Positions 6,109 to 15,982 of a DNA stretch of 41,491 bases are shown here, one piece after another. This DNA is from a virus. The notes beneath the pieces were generated by a model. That model searched no databases, was not told the DNA's origin, and saw nothing but the letters and a program-made list of their open reading frames with translations. The stretch spans positions 1-41,491 of IMG/VR virus record IMGVR_UViG_3300042115_000064; one strand, written 5' to 3'. Both the position numbers and the translations under genes were made by a program. Each line of letters starts with the position of its first letter. Positions within the stretch are counted from its first letter, which is position 1.

Positions 6109-8993
6109 GCGGACATCCTCGGCAGGTAGGTCAGATAGAGGCCGATGGCTCGCAGGATCTCGCCTGCCCAGAAGCCGAAGAACATGCCGTTATCGGAGGA
6201 CGCGCGCACGGCCGGCGACCAGCAGCCGTTCATGACGTGGCCAGCCGACACCACCTTGTAGTTGTCCTGAAGCTCCTTCATAGAGTTGTTGATGACCGTG
6301 TGAGCCGGCGCCGCATCGGCACCGGCAAGGGCGGCGTAACAGGCGCCGGCCAACCAGAGGCCGGTCATGTGACCGGTGAAGTCGTCTGCAGGCACGCGCG
6401 GCAGCGCATCGGAGGGAAACTCGGTGGGGTTCAACCCATCGTGATCCGCCTGGAACTGCGCCAGCCAGCGCAGCCAGTTGTTGACGTAGTCGCGCAGGTG
6501 AATCGGCACTACTCGGTTGCGCTGTTTAAGCGTGTACCAGGCCAGCGCAGCGCCCAGGAAGGCGCGCGGTTGATAGCCCGACCACGGCTCGCCGTTGCCC
6601 CAGTGCGTGAAAGCAAAGGTGTCTGCCGGGCCATAGCTCAGGCTGTCCCAGCGGTTCCAGTAGTACGCAGCTGCGCCAGGGCCCAGCACGCCGAAGCGGC
6701 GCTTGTAGGCCTGCTGCGAGTCGTAGAGGAACTCCACCATGTTGTTCAAGGGTGCATCGTCGTCGGTGATGGCCCAGATCCACGGGTACTGATAGCCGGG
6801 GTACGGCATGCCATGCCAGCCGTCGAACTGCTGGGAAAACGGGTCCAGGTTGTTGGAGAACGGGATCACGCCTGGCGTGTAAGCAAGGTTGTCGTCGCGG
6901 TACTTCTCGATCCGGCAGTCACCGAGCAGCGCGCTGTAGGCTTCTTCGCCTGAGAACGTCACGCTGAACATCATGGTGTAAGCGCTGTCGGAGTCGAAGC
7001 GCGGCGGCACGTCGTTGATGCAGTACCACTCCAGCCAGCCGGTAGCGCCGACAGGCGTGTCATCGAGCAACAGGGTGAACTCCGATGAACCGGTGTAGTC
7101 CGGGCCAGCCGGTCGCGGGCGGCCGTCCTGGTTTGGCTGGTAACCGGAGAATCGCAGGTCCGACACCGGCAGGTCGATCGTTCGCCACTCTCCGTTGGTG
7201 GCTGGGACCATCCACCACCAACGCCATCCCGCCGAGTCTTCGATGCGGATGTTGAAGGCGTCGGCACCAGACCGGTAAGTGATTCGCTTCACCTCGGCCC
7301 GCTCGTTGGGCAGCAGCCAGAAGCCCACGCTGGCGCCGCCATCCTCGTTCATCTCCAGCCGGCACGTGGTGCCGGCGCGATCACCGAGGATGTCCAGGAC
7401 ATAGCGGGTCTCCAAGGCGGCACCGCCATAAGGGGCAATCATGCGGGGGTCGGCCACGATGTAGGGCATGCCGTCGGGCGATGCTTCTCGGATGAACTGG
7501 CCCAGCTGGATCGTGTACGTTTTCACCGACATATCGGCCGTGTCGGGAATCGGCGCCACGTATTCAACGGCCGCTGGGTGGTCCTCAGCCTTTACCGGCG
7601 ACAGCTGCAGCTTGCAGCGAACGCGCAGCGGCGTACCGCTGTCGCCACAGCCGCCCAGTTCAATGTGGAGCTGACTGGCCGTCGTGACGCGCATCCAGAT
7701 GGCCTGCTGTTCGAGCGTCTGCTGCGCAGCCTGGGCCTGCCGAATCGTGATCAGGCCCGACGCATCGCGGCCAAACTCGGGCACGGCGGAAGACGGATAG
7801 GCGTAGTCGTAGCTGATGCCATCTGTCCATGGCGTGCTGGCGGCGGTCGAGCGGCGGAAGAATTGGTCGAAACGGTCGATGTCGGCATAGAGGCGGCACG
7901 TCTCCATGACGCACTCGAAGGCCTGGCGATATCGCGCCTCCCCAGTGATCTCCCACAACAAGTGGCTGGCCTCGCCAAACCACTGCTCCGCATCGGCAGC
8001 ATTGGACATGGCACGGGTGGGCACCGGTACGTTGATGGGACGGTTGTGCCAGGGCTTGTTGCGCGGGATCAGTGTGCCGCCGTCCGCTACGGGCAGCTTC
8101 ACGGCGAAGTTGAGCAGATAGCAGCCGTTGAGCCCCGCATCCTGCAGCTGCACTGTGCCGAACTCGTTGGGCTGGTGTCCGGTGCTGATCACGTTGCCAT
8201 CCCAGTCCACCTTCTCGCCCGACCAGGTGATGATCCAGTCCAGGGCGTACTCGACACCTCGACCTTCCGAGCCCCACACAGGCGTGTACTCATCGCCAAG
8301 GTAGCCCTGCCAATCGATCCACGCCCTGGGGTCCCAGGGAGCCTCGGTGCTGAGCCTGCGCCAGTTGCTGTAGATGGCCGCCCAGTCCACCTCCTCGGCG
8401 ATCTTCTGCACGTTGGCGTTGATCGCCGGCCATGCCAGATGCCCACGGTGGGCGAAGCTGGCCACGTCGAGCCACTCGCCCCAGAACGGAGCGCCGTGGG
8501 GGATCTGCGTGCGGCCCTGGGTGAACATCAGCGGCACGCTCTTGAAACCGCCCTGGGTCGGGTAGTCGGGATGCAGCGGGTAGTGCGCGACCATCGGTTC
8601 CTTGCCGTTGACGATCCAGTTGCAGTACCAGGGTGCGGCGGGCACAGGGATGGCCTGGCCGTCATAGAAGTGATTGACGTATGCCTCCCAGTAGTGGACC
8701 GCGCCCTGCAGCCAGACCGGGTCCTTGGTTGCCTGGTACATGTGGGCATAGCCGGTGATCAGCAGCGCCTGGCCCTCGGTCGTCGCATCGCCATTGGGCT
8801 GGTACTCCTGGCGGGTGTAGCCAATGAAATGCCGGTTGTTGGCGAGCACACCCTCGGGGTTCAGCACGTAGTGCTGGACGTCGCCGGCAAGCGTCGTGCC
8901 GGTATTCCGCTGCAGGAACCTGGCATGGCCGTAGGCAAGGCTCAGGGCGTTGGCGCGGAGCGATGCCTCATGACTCAGAAAGCCTGCCTTCAC
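6105..8993 (-). CDS. Large tail protein with six-hairpin-glycosidase-like architecture
   Basis: 962 residues from a GTG at 8993, which overlaps the upstream stop (GTGA) and has a strong GGGAGG ribosome site. It is rich in W, Y and H. The N-terminal about 330 and the C-terminal about 250 residues look like alternating helical hairpins (ATTEGQALLITGYAHMYQ at about 70-87; late GHMTGLWLAGACYAAL), as in (alpha/alpha)6-barrel glycoside hydrolases and lyases. The middle (about 430-690) is beta-rich, like an inserted jelly-roll (SAGWRWWWMVPATNGEWRTI). The gene lies among tail-tip genes, so a virion-borne polysaccharide-binding or -degrading protein is a reasonable inference. The catalytic residues are not identified; it could instead be a purely structural relative. 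Confidence 0.75.
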   Translation of the reverse strand: MKAGFLSHEASLRANALSLAYGHARFLQRNTGTTLAGDVQHYVLNPEGVLANNRHFIGYTRQEYQPNGDATTEGQALLITGYAHMYQATKDPVWLQGAVHYWEAYVNHFYDGQAIPVPAAPWYCNWIVNGKEPMVAHYPLHPDYPTQGGFKSVPLMFTQGRTQIPHGAPFWGEWLDVASFAHRGHLAWPAINANVQKIAEEVDWAAIYSNWRRLSTEAPWDPRAWIDWQGYLGDEYTPVWGSEGRGVEYALDWIITWSGEKVDWDGNVISTGHQPNEFGTVQLQDAGLNGCYLLNFAVKLPVADGGTLIPRNKPWHNRPINVPVPTRAMSNAADAEQWFGEASHLLWEITGEARYRQAFECVMETCRLYADIDRFDQFFRRSTAASTPWTDGISYDYAYPSSAVPEFGRDASGLITIRQAQAAQQTLEQQAIWMRVTTASQLHIELGGCGDSGTPLRVRCKLQLSPVKAEDHPAAVEYVAPIPDTADMSVKTYTIQLGQFIREASPDGMPYIVADPRMIAPYGGAALETRYVLDILGDRAGTTCRLEMNEDGGASVGFWLLPNERAEVKRITYRSGADAFNIRIEDSAGWRWWWMVPATNGEWRTIDLPVSDLRFSGYQPNQDGRPRPAGPDYTGSSEFTLLLDDTPVGATGWLEWYCINDVPPRFDSDSAYTMMFSVTFSGEEAYSALLGDCRIEKYRDDNLAYTPGVIPFSNNLDPFSQQFDGWHGMPYPGYQYPWIWAITDDDAPLNNMVEFLYDSQQAYKRRFGVLGPGAAAYYWNRWDSLSYGPADTFAFTHWGNGEPWSGYQPRAFLGAALAWYTLKQRNRVVPIHLRDYVNNWLRWLAQFQADHDGLNPTEFPSDALPRVPADDFTGHMTGLWLAGACYAALAGADAAPAHTVINNSMKELQDNYKVVSAGHVMNGCWSPAVRASSDNGMFFGFWAGEILRAIGLYLTYLPRMSA

Positions 8994-9568
8994 GATGCGA
9001 ATCCTCCCGCAGCGAAGAACCCCAGCCATTGATCGCCGCCGTTGAACAGCAGCGTGACCAGGTCGAACTGGCCGGCCTCGTAGGACAGCACCGGCTTCTG
9101 CCCGAACGGCCAGACCACGTTGGGTGGCCAGGCGACCTGGTTGGCGCCGCTACCCTGGCGCAGCAGCAGGGTGACTTGTTTCATGCGGGTGGCTTCGATA
9201 GCGGGCGTCTGCAGGGTCAGCGCGCAGCTGGGCTGCGACAGCTGAATCTGCCAGAAGCTGGCGCCGCTGCCGGTTGCGAGCTGAAGCGCACTGCCAGCGT
9301 CGGCAATGACCACCTTGTTGTAGATCGACGCCGCCGCCAGGTCGGCGTTGGCGCCGGCTTCGCTGCCGGCACTCTGCACCGCCCGCCAAGACGGAATGAT
9401 CTTGGCGTTGCCCTCGCCATCGGTCACCGAGGCGATCAGCTCGGCGGTGCCGTACAGATTGACCTGCTGGTCCTGGAACAGTCGCACCTGCGCGACCAGC
9501 GCCTGAACCGCCTGCGCCAGTGCCGCAAGGTCGGGCACCGCTACTGCCTGGGGGATAACGTCGACCAT
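8990..9568 (-). CDS. Tail fibre-tip-like protein
   Basis: 192 residues. A short N-terminal helix (PDLAALAQAVQALVAQVRLFQDQQ) is followed by a beta-rich domain. Its end, LLLRQGSGANQVAWPPNVVWPF...FDLVTLLFNGGDQWLGFFA, matches the wording of small phage fibre-tip domains with the pattern LKQG..G...WP..V.WP...P.L....G..D...L.Y.G..W.G. The gene lies 5 bp after the FN3/DUF1983 protein gene and overlaps the next gene by 4 bp. It is probably a structural protein at the tail tip; receptor contact is an inference. Confidence 0.7.
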   Translation of the reverse strand: MVDVIPQAVAVPDLAALAQAVQALVAQVRLFQDQQVNLYGTAELIASVTDGEGNAKIIPSWRAVQSAGSEAGANADLAAASIYNKVVIADAGSALQLATGSGASFWQIQLSQPSCALTLQTPAIEATRMKQVTLLLRQGSGANQVAWPPNVVWPFGQKPVLSYEAGQFDLVTLLFNGGDQWLGFFAAGGFAS

Positions 9569-9573
9569 ATCGA

Positions 9574-11031
9574 TTACCTCATTCCTGTGATCTGGGCGGT
9601 GACGCCTGTCAGGCGCCAGCTGCCCCAGCTGTTGGTTCCGCGGCTGACGCGGATGCGATACCGGCGTGCGGTCGACACGTAGCTGTCGGGCACGATCATC
9701 ACGTTGGTGGGCTGCGTGGACGCGGCCAGGGTGAATGTCTTGGTGCGCAGATCCACCCAGTTGCCATTGATCAGGTACTGGATGGTGATCACGCCATCGC
9801 GGGAGTGGTCGCCATCGTTCTCCATCGACAGCTCGATCATCAGCACGGGCTGGTGGCTGTCGCCGTATCGGATGGGCGCGTCCAGGACAAACTCGGTTGT
9901 GAAGCCTGTGAAGTCGGCACTGAGGACGCCGGACCAGGTGAAGACCTGGGTCCGCTGGAATCGCCCGGAGATTGCCTCGGCAATCACGGTGCCACGCACC
10001 AGCACGTCGCCCGCGAACCGGGCCTGGCCAGTCTTCAGGATCTGCCAGCCACGATAGATGCCGGCACCTTCATCCCAGAGGAAGTTATCCGACTGGATCG
10101 TGTTGCCGATCATGGCGTTGTTGATCCAGCCGTCACCAATGAAGGCTTGGTTGATGTAGACCTTGCCGTTGTTGATGATGAACGGCGAATACACCGTGCC
10201 GTCGGAAGCCGTGGACAGCACGCCAAACGTGTCGGCCAGCGCCAGCACTTCACGCTGCACCAGGTCACCATCGGAGTAGACGCCCACCACGATGCCGGCC
10301 ATGTAGTGCTTGCCGTTGATGTTCAGCTGTGTGCGGATCGAGTGGGACGCTTCCGATTTCCCATTGAGATCCGCTATCGCCTTCGTCGTCTCCTGTGCGA
10401 TTGCTCGAATGGGCCCGGTTTCGGCAGCAACCGTGTCCTGGACCATGGCGCGCGCCTGGTCGACAGTCACCGAGGTTTCCTCCACGTGGGCGATGTACGC
10501 GCGGTTCTGCCGCGTGCCGTTGGCCAGTTCGTACTGCTCCAGGGCCTGCTTAACGATCGTTTCCGAGTTGACATCAATGCCGTCGATCGCGGTAACGAGC
10601 TGCTGCCCGATTTCCGACTGTTTGATGTGGTCGACAATCTCCTGCATCCCCGGCACGTCCTTGGACTGGCCGTTTGCGATGCCGCCCAGCCCCGGCCGGC
10701 CATTCACGCTGGCCGTTACACGGAAGTACCACAGCCCATCGCGCGGACCGGTGTACAGGTAGCGAGTCGCCGAGGTGCGGGCAATCTCTGCCCACGGCCC
10801 GGTAGCTGCACGCGATCGCTCGATGATGTACTGGACGTAGCCCACACGGACGGGCTCCCATTCCAGGAGGATGCCATCAGCCACTGGCGTGGGCGTGACT
10901 TCCGGGATCGGGGGCACCACTGCAGGCGGGGTGTAGACCGCCTGCGACCAGTTGCCCGCAGGAGCGACTGCCGGTGTCACCACCGGCAGAGGAATGTCGC
11001 CGATTTCCAACAGCAGTACAGGACGCGTCAT
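9574..11031 (-). CDS. Tail tip/central fibre protein (FN3 plus DUF1983-like), gpJ C-terminal-like
   Basis: 485 residues. A proline-rich leader precedes a fibronectin-III-like domain at about 48-125 (ADGILLEWEPVRVGYVQYIIERS...GLWYFRVTASVNG). A helical stretch at about 125-235 follows. The central-straight-fibre signature then appears at about 280-350 (NNGKVYINQAFIGDGWINNA, IGNTIQSDNF, GWQILKTGQARF). The C-terminal beta domain may be lectin-like (YLINGNWVDLRTKTFTLAAS). The DUF1983 region is found in the C-terminal part of lambda gpJ-type proteins. Here it is a separate protein directly after the tape measure; its ATG overlaps the tape measure stop (11028..11031). Confidence 0.85.
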   Translation of the reverse strand: MTRPVLLLEIGDIPLPVVTPAVAPAGNWSQAVYTPPAVVPPIPEVTPTPVADGILLEWEPVRVGYVQYIIERSRAATGPWAEIARTSATRYLYTGPRDGLWYFRVTASVNGRPGLGGIANGQSKDVPGMQEIVDHIKQSEIGQQLVTAIDGIDVNSETIVKQALEQYELANGTRQNRAYIAHVEETSVTVDQARAMVQDTVAAETGPIRAIAQETTKAIADLNGKSEASHSIRTQLNINGKHYMAGIVVGVYSDGDLVQREVLALADTFGVLSTASDGTVYSPFIINNGKVYINQAFIGDGWINNAMIGNTIQSDNFLWDEGAGIYRGWQILKTGQARFAGDVLVRGTVIAEAISGRFQRTQVFTWSGVLSADFTGFTTEFVLDAPIRYGDSHQPVLMIELSMENDGDHSRDGVITIQYLINGNWVDLRTKTFTLAASTQPTNVMIVPDSYVSTARRYRIRVSRGTNSWGSWRLTGVTAQITGMR

Positions 11032-14000
11032 AGTTCGTTCAAAGCCCGTTGTTCCGTGCTGCGGCCCAGTGCCCGGATGCCGTCACGGATCTCGACCAGG
11101 AGCGGCTCCGAAGGACCGTAGCCGGGTGAGGTCATCTCGCCAGGGGCGCTGGAGCTGCGGCTACTGAAGGAGGCGGTGGGCAGCGCCTCGCCACGCAGCG
11201 CGGCAACCATCGCCTGGGCAATGCGAGTGGGCAGATCGTTGAGGATCTCGGCCAGGTCACTGAGGTCGGTGTTCTGCGCGGTGAGGTACTCCGACAGTTC
11301 GGCGATCGACAGGCCCAGATCCTTGGCCAGGTCTTCCGGGGTCATGCCCGTGGTGTTGCGCAGGATCTCCAGCGGATCACCGCCCTTGACGCCGGCAAGG
11401 TCGGCCACGCCCTGGGCGATACGCTGCGCACGATCCAGTCGCGCTGCGGCCTCCTGCTGCGCCTGCAGGGCCTCGCGCTGGGCATACAGCTGCTCCAGGG
11501 AGTTGGCGCTGCCATCGGCTCCGAACTGTTGCGCCATCCGCATCACCTCGGCGTAGTCGGCCTGGTAGCGAGAGCCGGATGCGTTCATGGCGCGGCTAAC
11601 TTCCAGGAATCGCTGGGCGTAGGTGATGAAGCTGTCCACATTGCCGCTGGCAGCGGCGCTGCTCATCAGATCCGAAGCGGTGGAGCGCTTCTGCGCATCG
11701 GTGTTGACCGAAAGCGTGTCGCTCAGGCGCAGGGAGTTGAGGAAGTCGCCCAGCTTGTCGCTCGCGCCCTCTGCCGAGCCACCCAAGCGCTGGATCTGAT
11801 CGTTGACGCGATTCAGCGCCAAGTCGACCAGCTCGGACTGCAGCGACTTCACCAGGTCGTTAGCCTTCTGTTCGGCTGCCTGGCGCACGGCCATCAAATC
11901 AGACTCGCGTGCCGACAGGCCGCCGAGTGCCTTGGCCTGTTCCTTCAGCGTCGCAATGCGCTGCTGCTCTTCGCGGCGGATGGACAGCATGGATTTGGCA
12001 AACGAGCTGAGCCCTGCGGTGGCCACGTCCTCCTGGGCCGATGCAGCCACCTCGGCGTAGCTCTTGGCTGCGCTGGCCATCGCCTCGGTCTGCTCGGTGA
12101 GCGTCCGGCCCGATTCCTTCGCCATGCGCTGGAACACGTCCAGGGTGGCGGACAGCTCTTCTACAGATCCATTGGTCAAACCAACCGCGCCTGCGGCGGC
12201 GCCCATGATGTCGGTTGCCTCGAAGCCCTTGTCCATCAGGCTCGACAACCCCAGCGCCTTGACTGCCTCGCCCGACAGGTTTGCCACCATCTTGTTGACG
12301 GCATCTTCGAGCTGGGCCTTTGCCTTCTCCGGGTCTGCATCCAGCTGCAGCTTGCCGATATCCACGCGCACGTTGGCCAGGTGGCCGCTGACGTCCATCC
12401 CGAGCTGCTTGGCCAGCTCGGAAACGCCGCTCTTCACCTGGGCCGCCGCCGAGCTGAAGAGCTGACTGATGCCTGGATCGACGTCGCCGTACTGGGTCCA
12501 CTTCTTATCGCTGCGGAACCAGCCGCCCTTTTGCTTGATGTCGGCGTAGCTCCGGCCGGAGAACCCATCAAACCCATACGAGCCCTCAATGCCCTGGCCA
12601 GTGACCTTGGGCGCCTGGCGACCGAAGGCGCGCGACCACAGGGCGCTGCCCGAGATCAGCGACGCGGCCGAGCTGCCCAGGCCAATGCCCTTCAACAGGC
12701 GATCAACCGCGCCGATGCCGGCCGTCATGGTGCCCAGGACGGGGCCGAGGAAGTTGCCCTTGGCAGTCGACTTGAACAGGGTCTCGGTCATGTCGGTGGT
12801 CTGACCGTCCATGTTCCAGCCCTGCTTGTAGAAGCTGCTGTTGAGCATCATGCCGGCCGCAATCCACCCAGCGATCGGGATCGCGGTCAGTCCCGCCAGT
12901 GCGCCCGAGCCGGCGCCAGCACCCGCGCCTGCAGCGCTGCTTGCTGCGCCGGCACCGGTCAGGATGCCGCTGTTGGCGCCTGCAATCCCGGCCAGGTTGC
13001 CCACGTTGCCAAAGCCCATCATCGAGCCTGCCCAGCTGTTGGCGGCAGTGCCGGCACCGCTGGCCACGCCGCCACCCTTGCCGAACAGACCGGCGATGCT
13101 GCTCAGCCAGTTGCCGCCGCCATTACCACCACTGAACAGGCTGGAGGTGCCCTTGCTCAGCATCTGGTTGAACATGTCCTGCATCGGGCGGACGAAATTT
13201 TGCTCCATGACCGTCCTGGCCAAGTCGCGCCAACCGCGCTTGAAGATGTCCTTCAGCTGGTCGAAAAAGCTCTTGGATTCATCCAGGCCATCGGAGAACG
13301 CATCCACCAGCAGATCGGAGATGCCGCCGACGGTGTCGCCGCCGACCCGCGCCAGCTCTTCCAGGTAGCCCGCATTGCGCTCGACCTGGATGGACAGATC
13401 GGCGTAGGCGGCCGCTTGGTTGACCAGGCTCTGAGTCATCTCCGCATTGATGCCCGCGCCGGCCTCGTTGGCCTCGTTGATGGCCTGGCGCATGTCGTGC
13501 TCGGCGCGCATCTGGCGCTGCGCTCGCTCCCGCGCGTCGCCCAGCAGACCCAGAACCTGCAACTCGGTCGACATGTCGCCCAGCAGCGCCTGCGGCGCCT
13601 GCTGCCGGCGATTCAGCTCCTGCGTTTGCTTGGCCAGCTCTGCGGCTGACGCCTTGACCAAGTCGTTGCGGGCGGCCTGGGTGATGTTGCCCTTGGCAAG
13701 CTCTTTGTCCAGCTCGGCCTCGCGCTGCTTCTGGCGTTCCTGGGCAGCGGCAAGGGGGCCGCGCAGCTCGGCAGCAGTGAGCGCCGCCTCTGCGGTGTAC
13801 CGGGCCTGCGTTTCGATCAGCTGGTCGCGCTTGCGCTTGGCTTCTTCCGCCTTGCGCTCGCTGTCCGTATCAGCCTTGGTGGCTGCCTGGGTGGCCTTGG
13901 TCTGGCGCTCGATGGACAGCGTCAGCGCGATGGCCTGCTCGTTCTTGGCCCGCAGCTTCTGATAGTCGGCGCTGGTCGGGTCGAGGCCCTGAGCTGCGGC

Positions 14001-15974
14001 GTTGGTGATGAACTCGGCGCGCATACGAGCTGCCTTGCCCTGGGTCTGTTCGATCAGCTGCAGCTGCAGCGTGTTGATCTGCTTGTCCAGACCCTCGTTG
14101 ACCGACTGCAGCGCGGCCTTGATCGCCGCACCCGACGCCTGCGCGGCGCTGGCCACCTTGTCGAAGCTGGCGCTGGCCAGGCGGTTGGCGGTGTCCACGT
14201 TGAACTGCTCAGTCGCCCACTTGGTCAGCAGCGGCATGTTCTGCTGCAGCGTCTGGCCAGAGGTGGCCTGGCGCTTCAACAGCTCTTCCAGGGACGCTCG
14301 CTGGGTGTTGGTGGCATTGGTAATGCCGGCGGACTTCAGCACCAGGTCAGCGGCAACGTCGATCGACCGCTCGTAGCCGGCCGTCAGCTGCTCCTGGCGC
14401 ACGCGGGCAGAGTCGAGTGCATTGGCGGCGGACTGCAAATCCTTGTCGAAGCCTGGCGGGGTGTTGCCCGTGCGGGCCATCCACATGTTCTTAGCGCTCA
14501 CCAGGTCGGCGTACCGCCCGCGCAGCTTGTCCACTTCCTCGCCAGCCTTATCGAGCGTCTCGATGGACCCGGCCAGGTTGGCGAAGGAAGCGTTGGCGGT
14601 TTCCTGGTTGAAACCTTGCAGCGTGCCAATCGCTGCCTGGAACCCCGCCGTCACGGTTTTGGACAGCTCCTTGGCTTCCTTATCGCTGTTGCGCAGCCAC
14701 AGGACGAACAGCGACAAGGCGGTGATGGCCAGGCCGACCGGCCCACCGAATGCGCCCATGGCCACGTTGAGACCGCGCATCGCCGCTGCCTTGGCAGTCA
14801 ACGCGACCGAGGCGCCCTGGGCAGCGGCGGCGGTACGCAACTGCGCCGCCGCGAGCGCCTGCTCGGCGGCGACCGTGCCACCGGCCGCGCTCATGCCGGC
14901 GCGCGCCAGGGAGAGCTGGCCAGCGGCCTGCACCTCGGCAGCACGGGCGGCCACCAGCTCCTGCCGGGCCAGCTCGCGACTGGCGGCGGCGGATGCGATC
15001 TTCGCCGCCGTTGCCTGCAGCACGTTGGCCACCAGCTTGCCGCCGAAGGCGACCGCCAGCACGTTGGCTGCCTGGCCCACCGCTTCCATGTTCTGGGCGA
15101 GGAAGGCCACGCCCTGAGCCAGGCCGCTGCCCGCGCCCAGCTCCTGGGACGCTTCGCCGATATAGCGGGTGACGCTGTTGCGCAGCTGCACCATGGCCCG
15201 CTCGACCGTCAGCGGGATCTGATTGAACTCTGCCTGGATCGTGGCCGATTGGTTCTCCAGGGCGCCGACGATCTTGTCGATCGATACCGCACCGTCGTTG
15301 ACCATCTTGCGTAGCTCGCCCGCCGAGACGCCGAGGCCATCGGCCAGCGCCTGGGCCAGTCGCGGGGAATTCTCGATGACCGAGTTGTACTCTTCGGCCC
15401 GCAGCACACCACCGGCAAGCGCCTGGGTGAACTGAGTGATCGTGTTGGACGCGGCGACCGTACTGGCGCCGGAAATGGCGAAGGTGCGATTGATCGACTC
15501 AGTCAGGGCCAACTGGCGCTGCTGGCTGATGCCGTACTCCTTCGTAGACTGCGAAAGTCGCGCGTACAGGGTCGCGGTACTCTCCAGCGCGGTCGAGGTG
15601 CGCTGGGACACGTTGAACACCTCTGACTGCGCCAACGCGAATGCCTTGTGGCCATCCGTGGCCAGCTTCAAACGGCCGCTGATGTTGCTGTATTCATCCG
15701 ACAGCTTGACCACCGACGCAAGCGCCTGTGCGCCCACAACGCCCGCCACGGCGGTGCGGGCAACGTTCACCACCGCACCCATGGCCGACACCTTGCGGGT
15801 GGCCTGGTCCGATGCGTTGCCCAAGGAAGTAACGCCTGCAGCGCCAGCGCGGGCCTGTTGCCCCATGGCGGCCGTGGCTTTCCCCAGCTGCGCTACTTCC
15901 TCCCTGGATTGGCGCGTGACAGGCACCAGCCTGCTGTTGTCGGCGGTCAATCGGAGAGTGACGGTGGGGTTCAC
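11028..15974 (-). CDS. Tail tape measure protein
   Basis: 1648 residues from a GTG at 15974 with an AGGTG ribosome site; longer frames upstream are out-of-frame read-in. It sets tail length and is ejected with the DNA. The N-terminal tape-measure domain is at about 90-250 (YSNISGRLKLATDGHKAFAL...GGVLRAEEYNSVIENSPRLA), typical of lambda gpH-like proteins. A hydrophobic segment lies near 395-420 (GGPVGLAITALSLFVLWL). Long charged coiled-coil stretches rich in K, E, Q and R span about 620-850. A glycine/alanine-rich hydrophobic region lies near 960-1090, followed by a C-terminal helical region. At about 1.5 angstrom per residue the tail would be roughly 250 nm, consistent with a siphophage. Confidence 0.95.
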   Translation of the reverse strand: MNPTVTLRLTADNSRLVPVTRQSREEVAQLGKATAAMGQQARAGAAGVTSLGNASDQATRKVSAMGAVVNVARTAVAGVVGAQALASVVKLSDEYSNISGRLKLATDGHKAFALAQSEVFNVSQRTSTALESTATLYARLSQSTKEYGISQQRQLALTESINRTFAISGASTVAASNTITQFTQALAGGVLRAEEYNSVIENSPRLAQALADGLGVSAGELRKMVNDGAVSIDKIVGALENQSATIQAEFNQIPLTVERAMVQLRNSVTRYIGEASQELGAGSGLAQGVAFLAQNMEAVGQAANVLAVAFGGKLVANVLQATAAKIASAAASRELARQELVAARAAEVQAAGQLSLARAGMSAAGGTVAAEQALAAAQLRTAAAAQGASVALTAKAAAMRGLNVAMGAFGGPVGLAITALSLFVLWLRNSDKEAKELSKTVTAGFQAAIGTLQGFNQETANASFANLAGSIETLDKAGEEVDKLRGRYADLVSAKNMWMARTGNTPPGFDKDLQSAANALDSARVRQEQLTAGYERSIDVAADLVLKSAGITNATNTQRASLEELLKRQATSGQTLQQNMPLLTKWATEQFNVDTANRLASASFDKVASAAQASGAAIKAALQSVNEGLDKQINTLQLQLIEQTQGKAARMRAEFITNAAAQGLDPTSADYQKLRAKNEQAIALTLSIERQTKATQAATKADTDSERKAEEAKRKRDQLIETQARYTAEAALTAAELRGPLAAAQERQKQREAELDKELAKGNITQAARNDLVKASAAELAKQTQELNRRQQAPQALLGDMSTELQVLGLLGDARERAQRQMRAEHDMRQAINEANEAGAGINAEMTQSLVNQAAAYADLSIQVERNAGYLEELARVGGDTVGGISDLLVDAFSDGLDESKSFFDQLKDIFKRGWRDLARTVMEQNFVRPMQDMFNQMLSKGTSSLFSGGNGGGNWLSSIAGLFGKGGGVASGAGTAANSWAGSMMGFGNVGNLAGIAGANSGILTGAGAASSAAGAGAGAGSGALAGLTAIPIAGWIAAGMMLNSSFYKQGWNMDGQTTDMTETLFKSTAKGNFLGPVLGTMTAGIGAVDRLLKGIGLGSSAASLISGSALWSRAFGRQAPKVTGQGIEGSYGFDGFSGRSYADIKQKGGWFRSDKKWTQYGDVDPGISQLFSSAAAQVKSGVSELAKQLGMDVSGHLANVRVDIGKLQLDADPEKAKAQLEDAVNKMVANLSGEAVKALGLSSLMDKGFEATDIMGAAAGAVGLTNGSVEELSATLDVFQRMAKESGRTLTEQTEAMASAAKSYAEVAASAQEDVATAGLSSFAKSMLSIRREEQQRIATLKEQAKALGGLSARESDLMAVRQAAEQKANDLVKSLQSELVDLALNRVNDQIQRLGGSAEGASDKLGDFLNSLRLSDTLSVNTDAQKRSTASDLMSSAAASGNVDSFITYAQRFLEVSRAMNASGSRYQADYAEVMRMAQQFGADGSANSLEQLYAQREALQAQQEAAARLDRAQRIAQGVADLAGVKGGDPLEILRNTTGMTPEDLAKDLGLSIAELSEYLTAQNTDLSDLAEILNDLPTRIAQAMVAALRGEALPTASFSSRSSSAPGEMTSPGYGPSEPLLVEIRDGIRALGRSTEQRALNEL

Positions 15975-15982
15975 TGGGGCAC

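Noticed and set aside
7578-9032. 484-codon plus-strand frame opposite the large tail protein
   Set aside because: Shadow frame typical of high GC3; the minus-strand gene is coupled to its neighbours and has a strong ribosome site.
11529-13649. 706-codon open frame on the plus strand
   Set aside because: Antisense shadow of the tape measure gene in high-GC DNA. It has no ribosome site and low-complexity H/Q/R-rich translation, and the opposite frame has clear family features.
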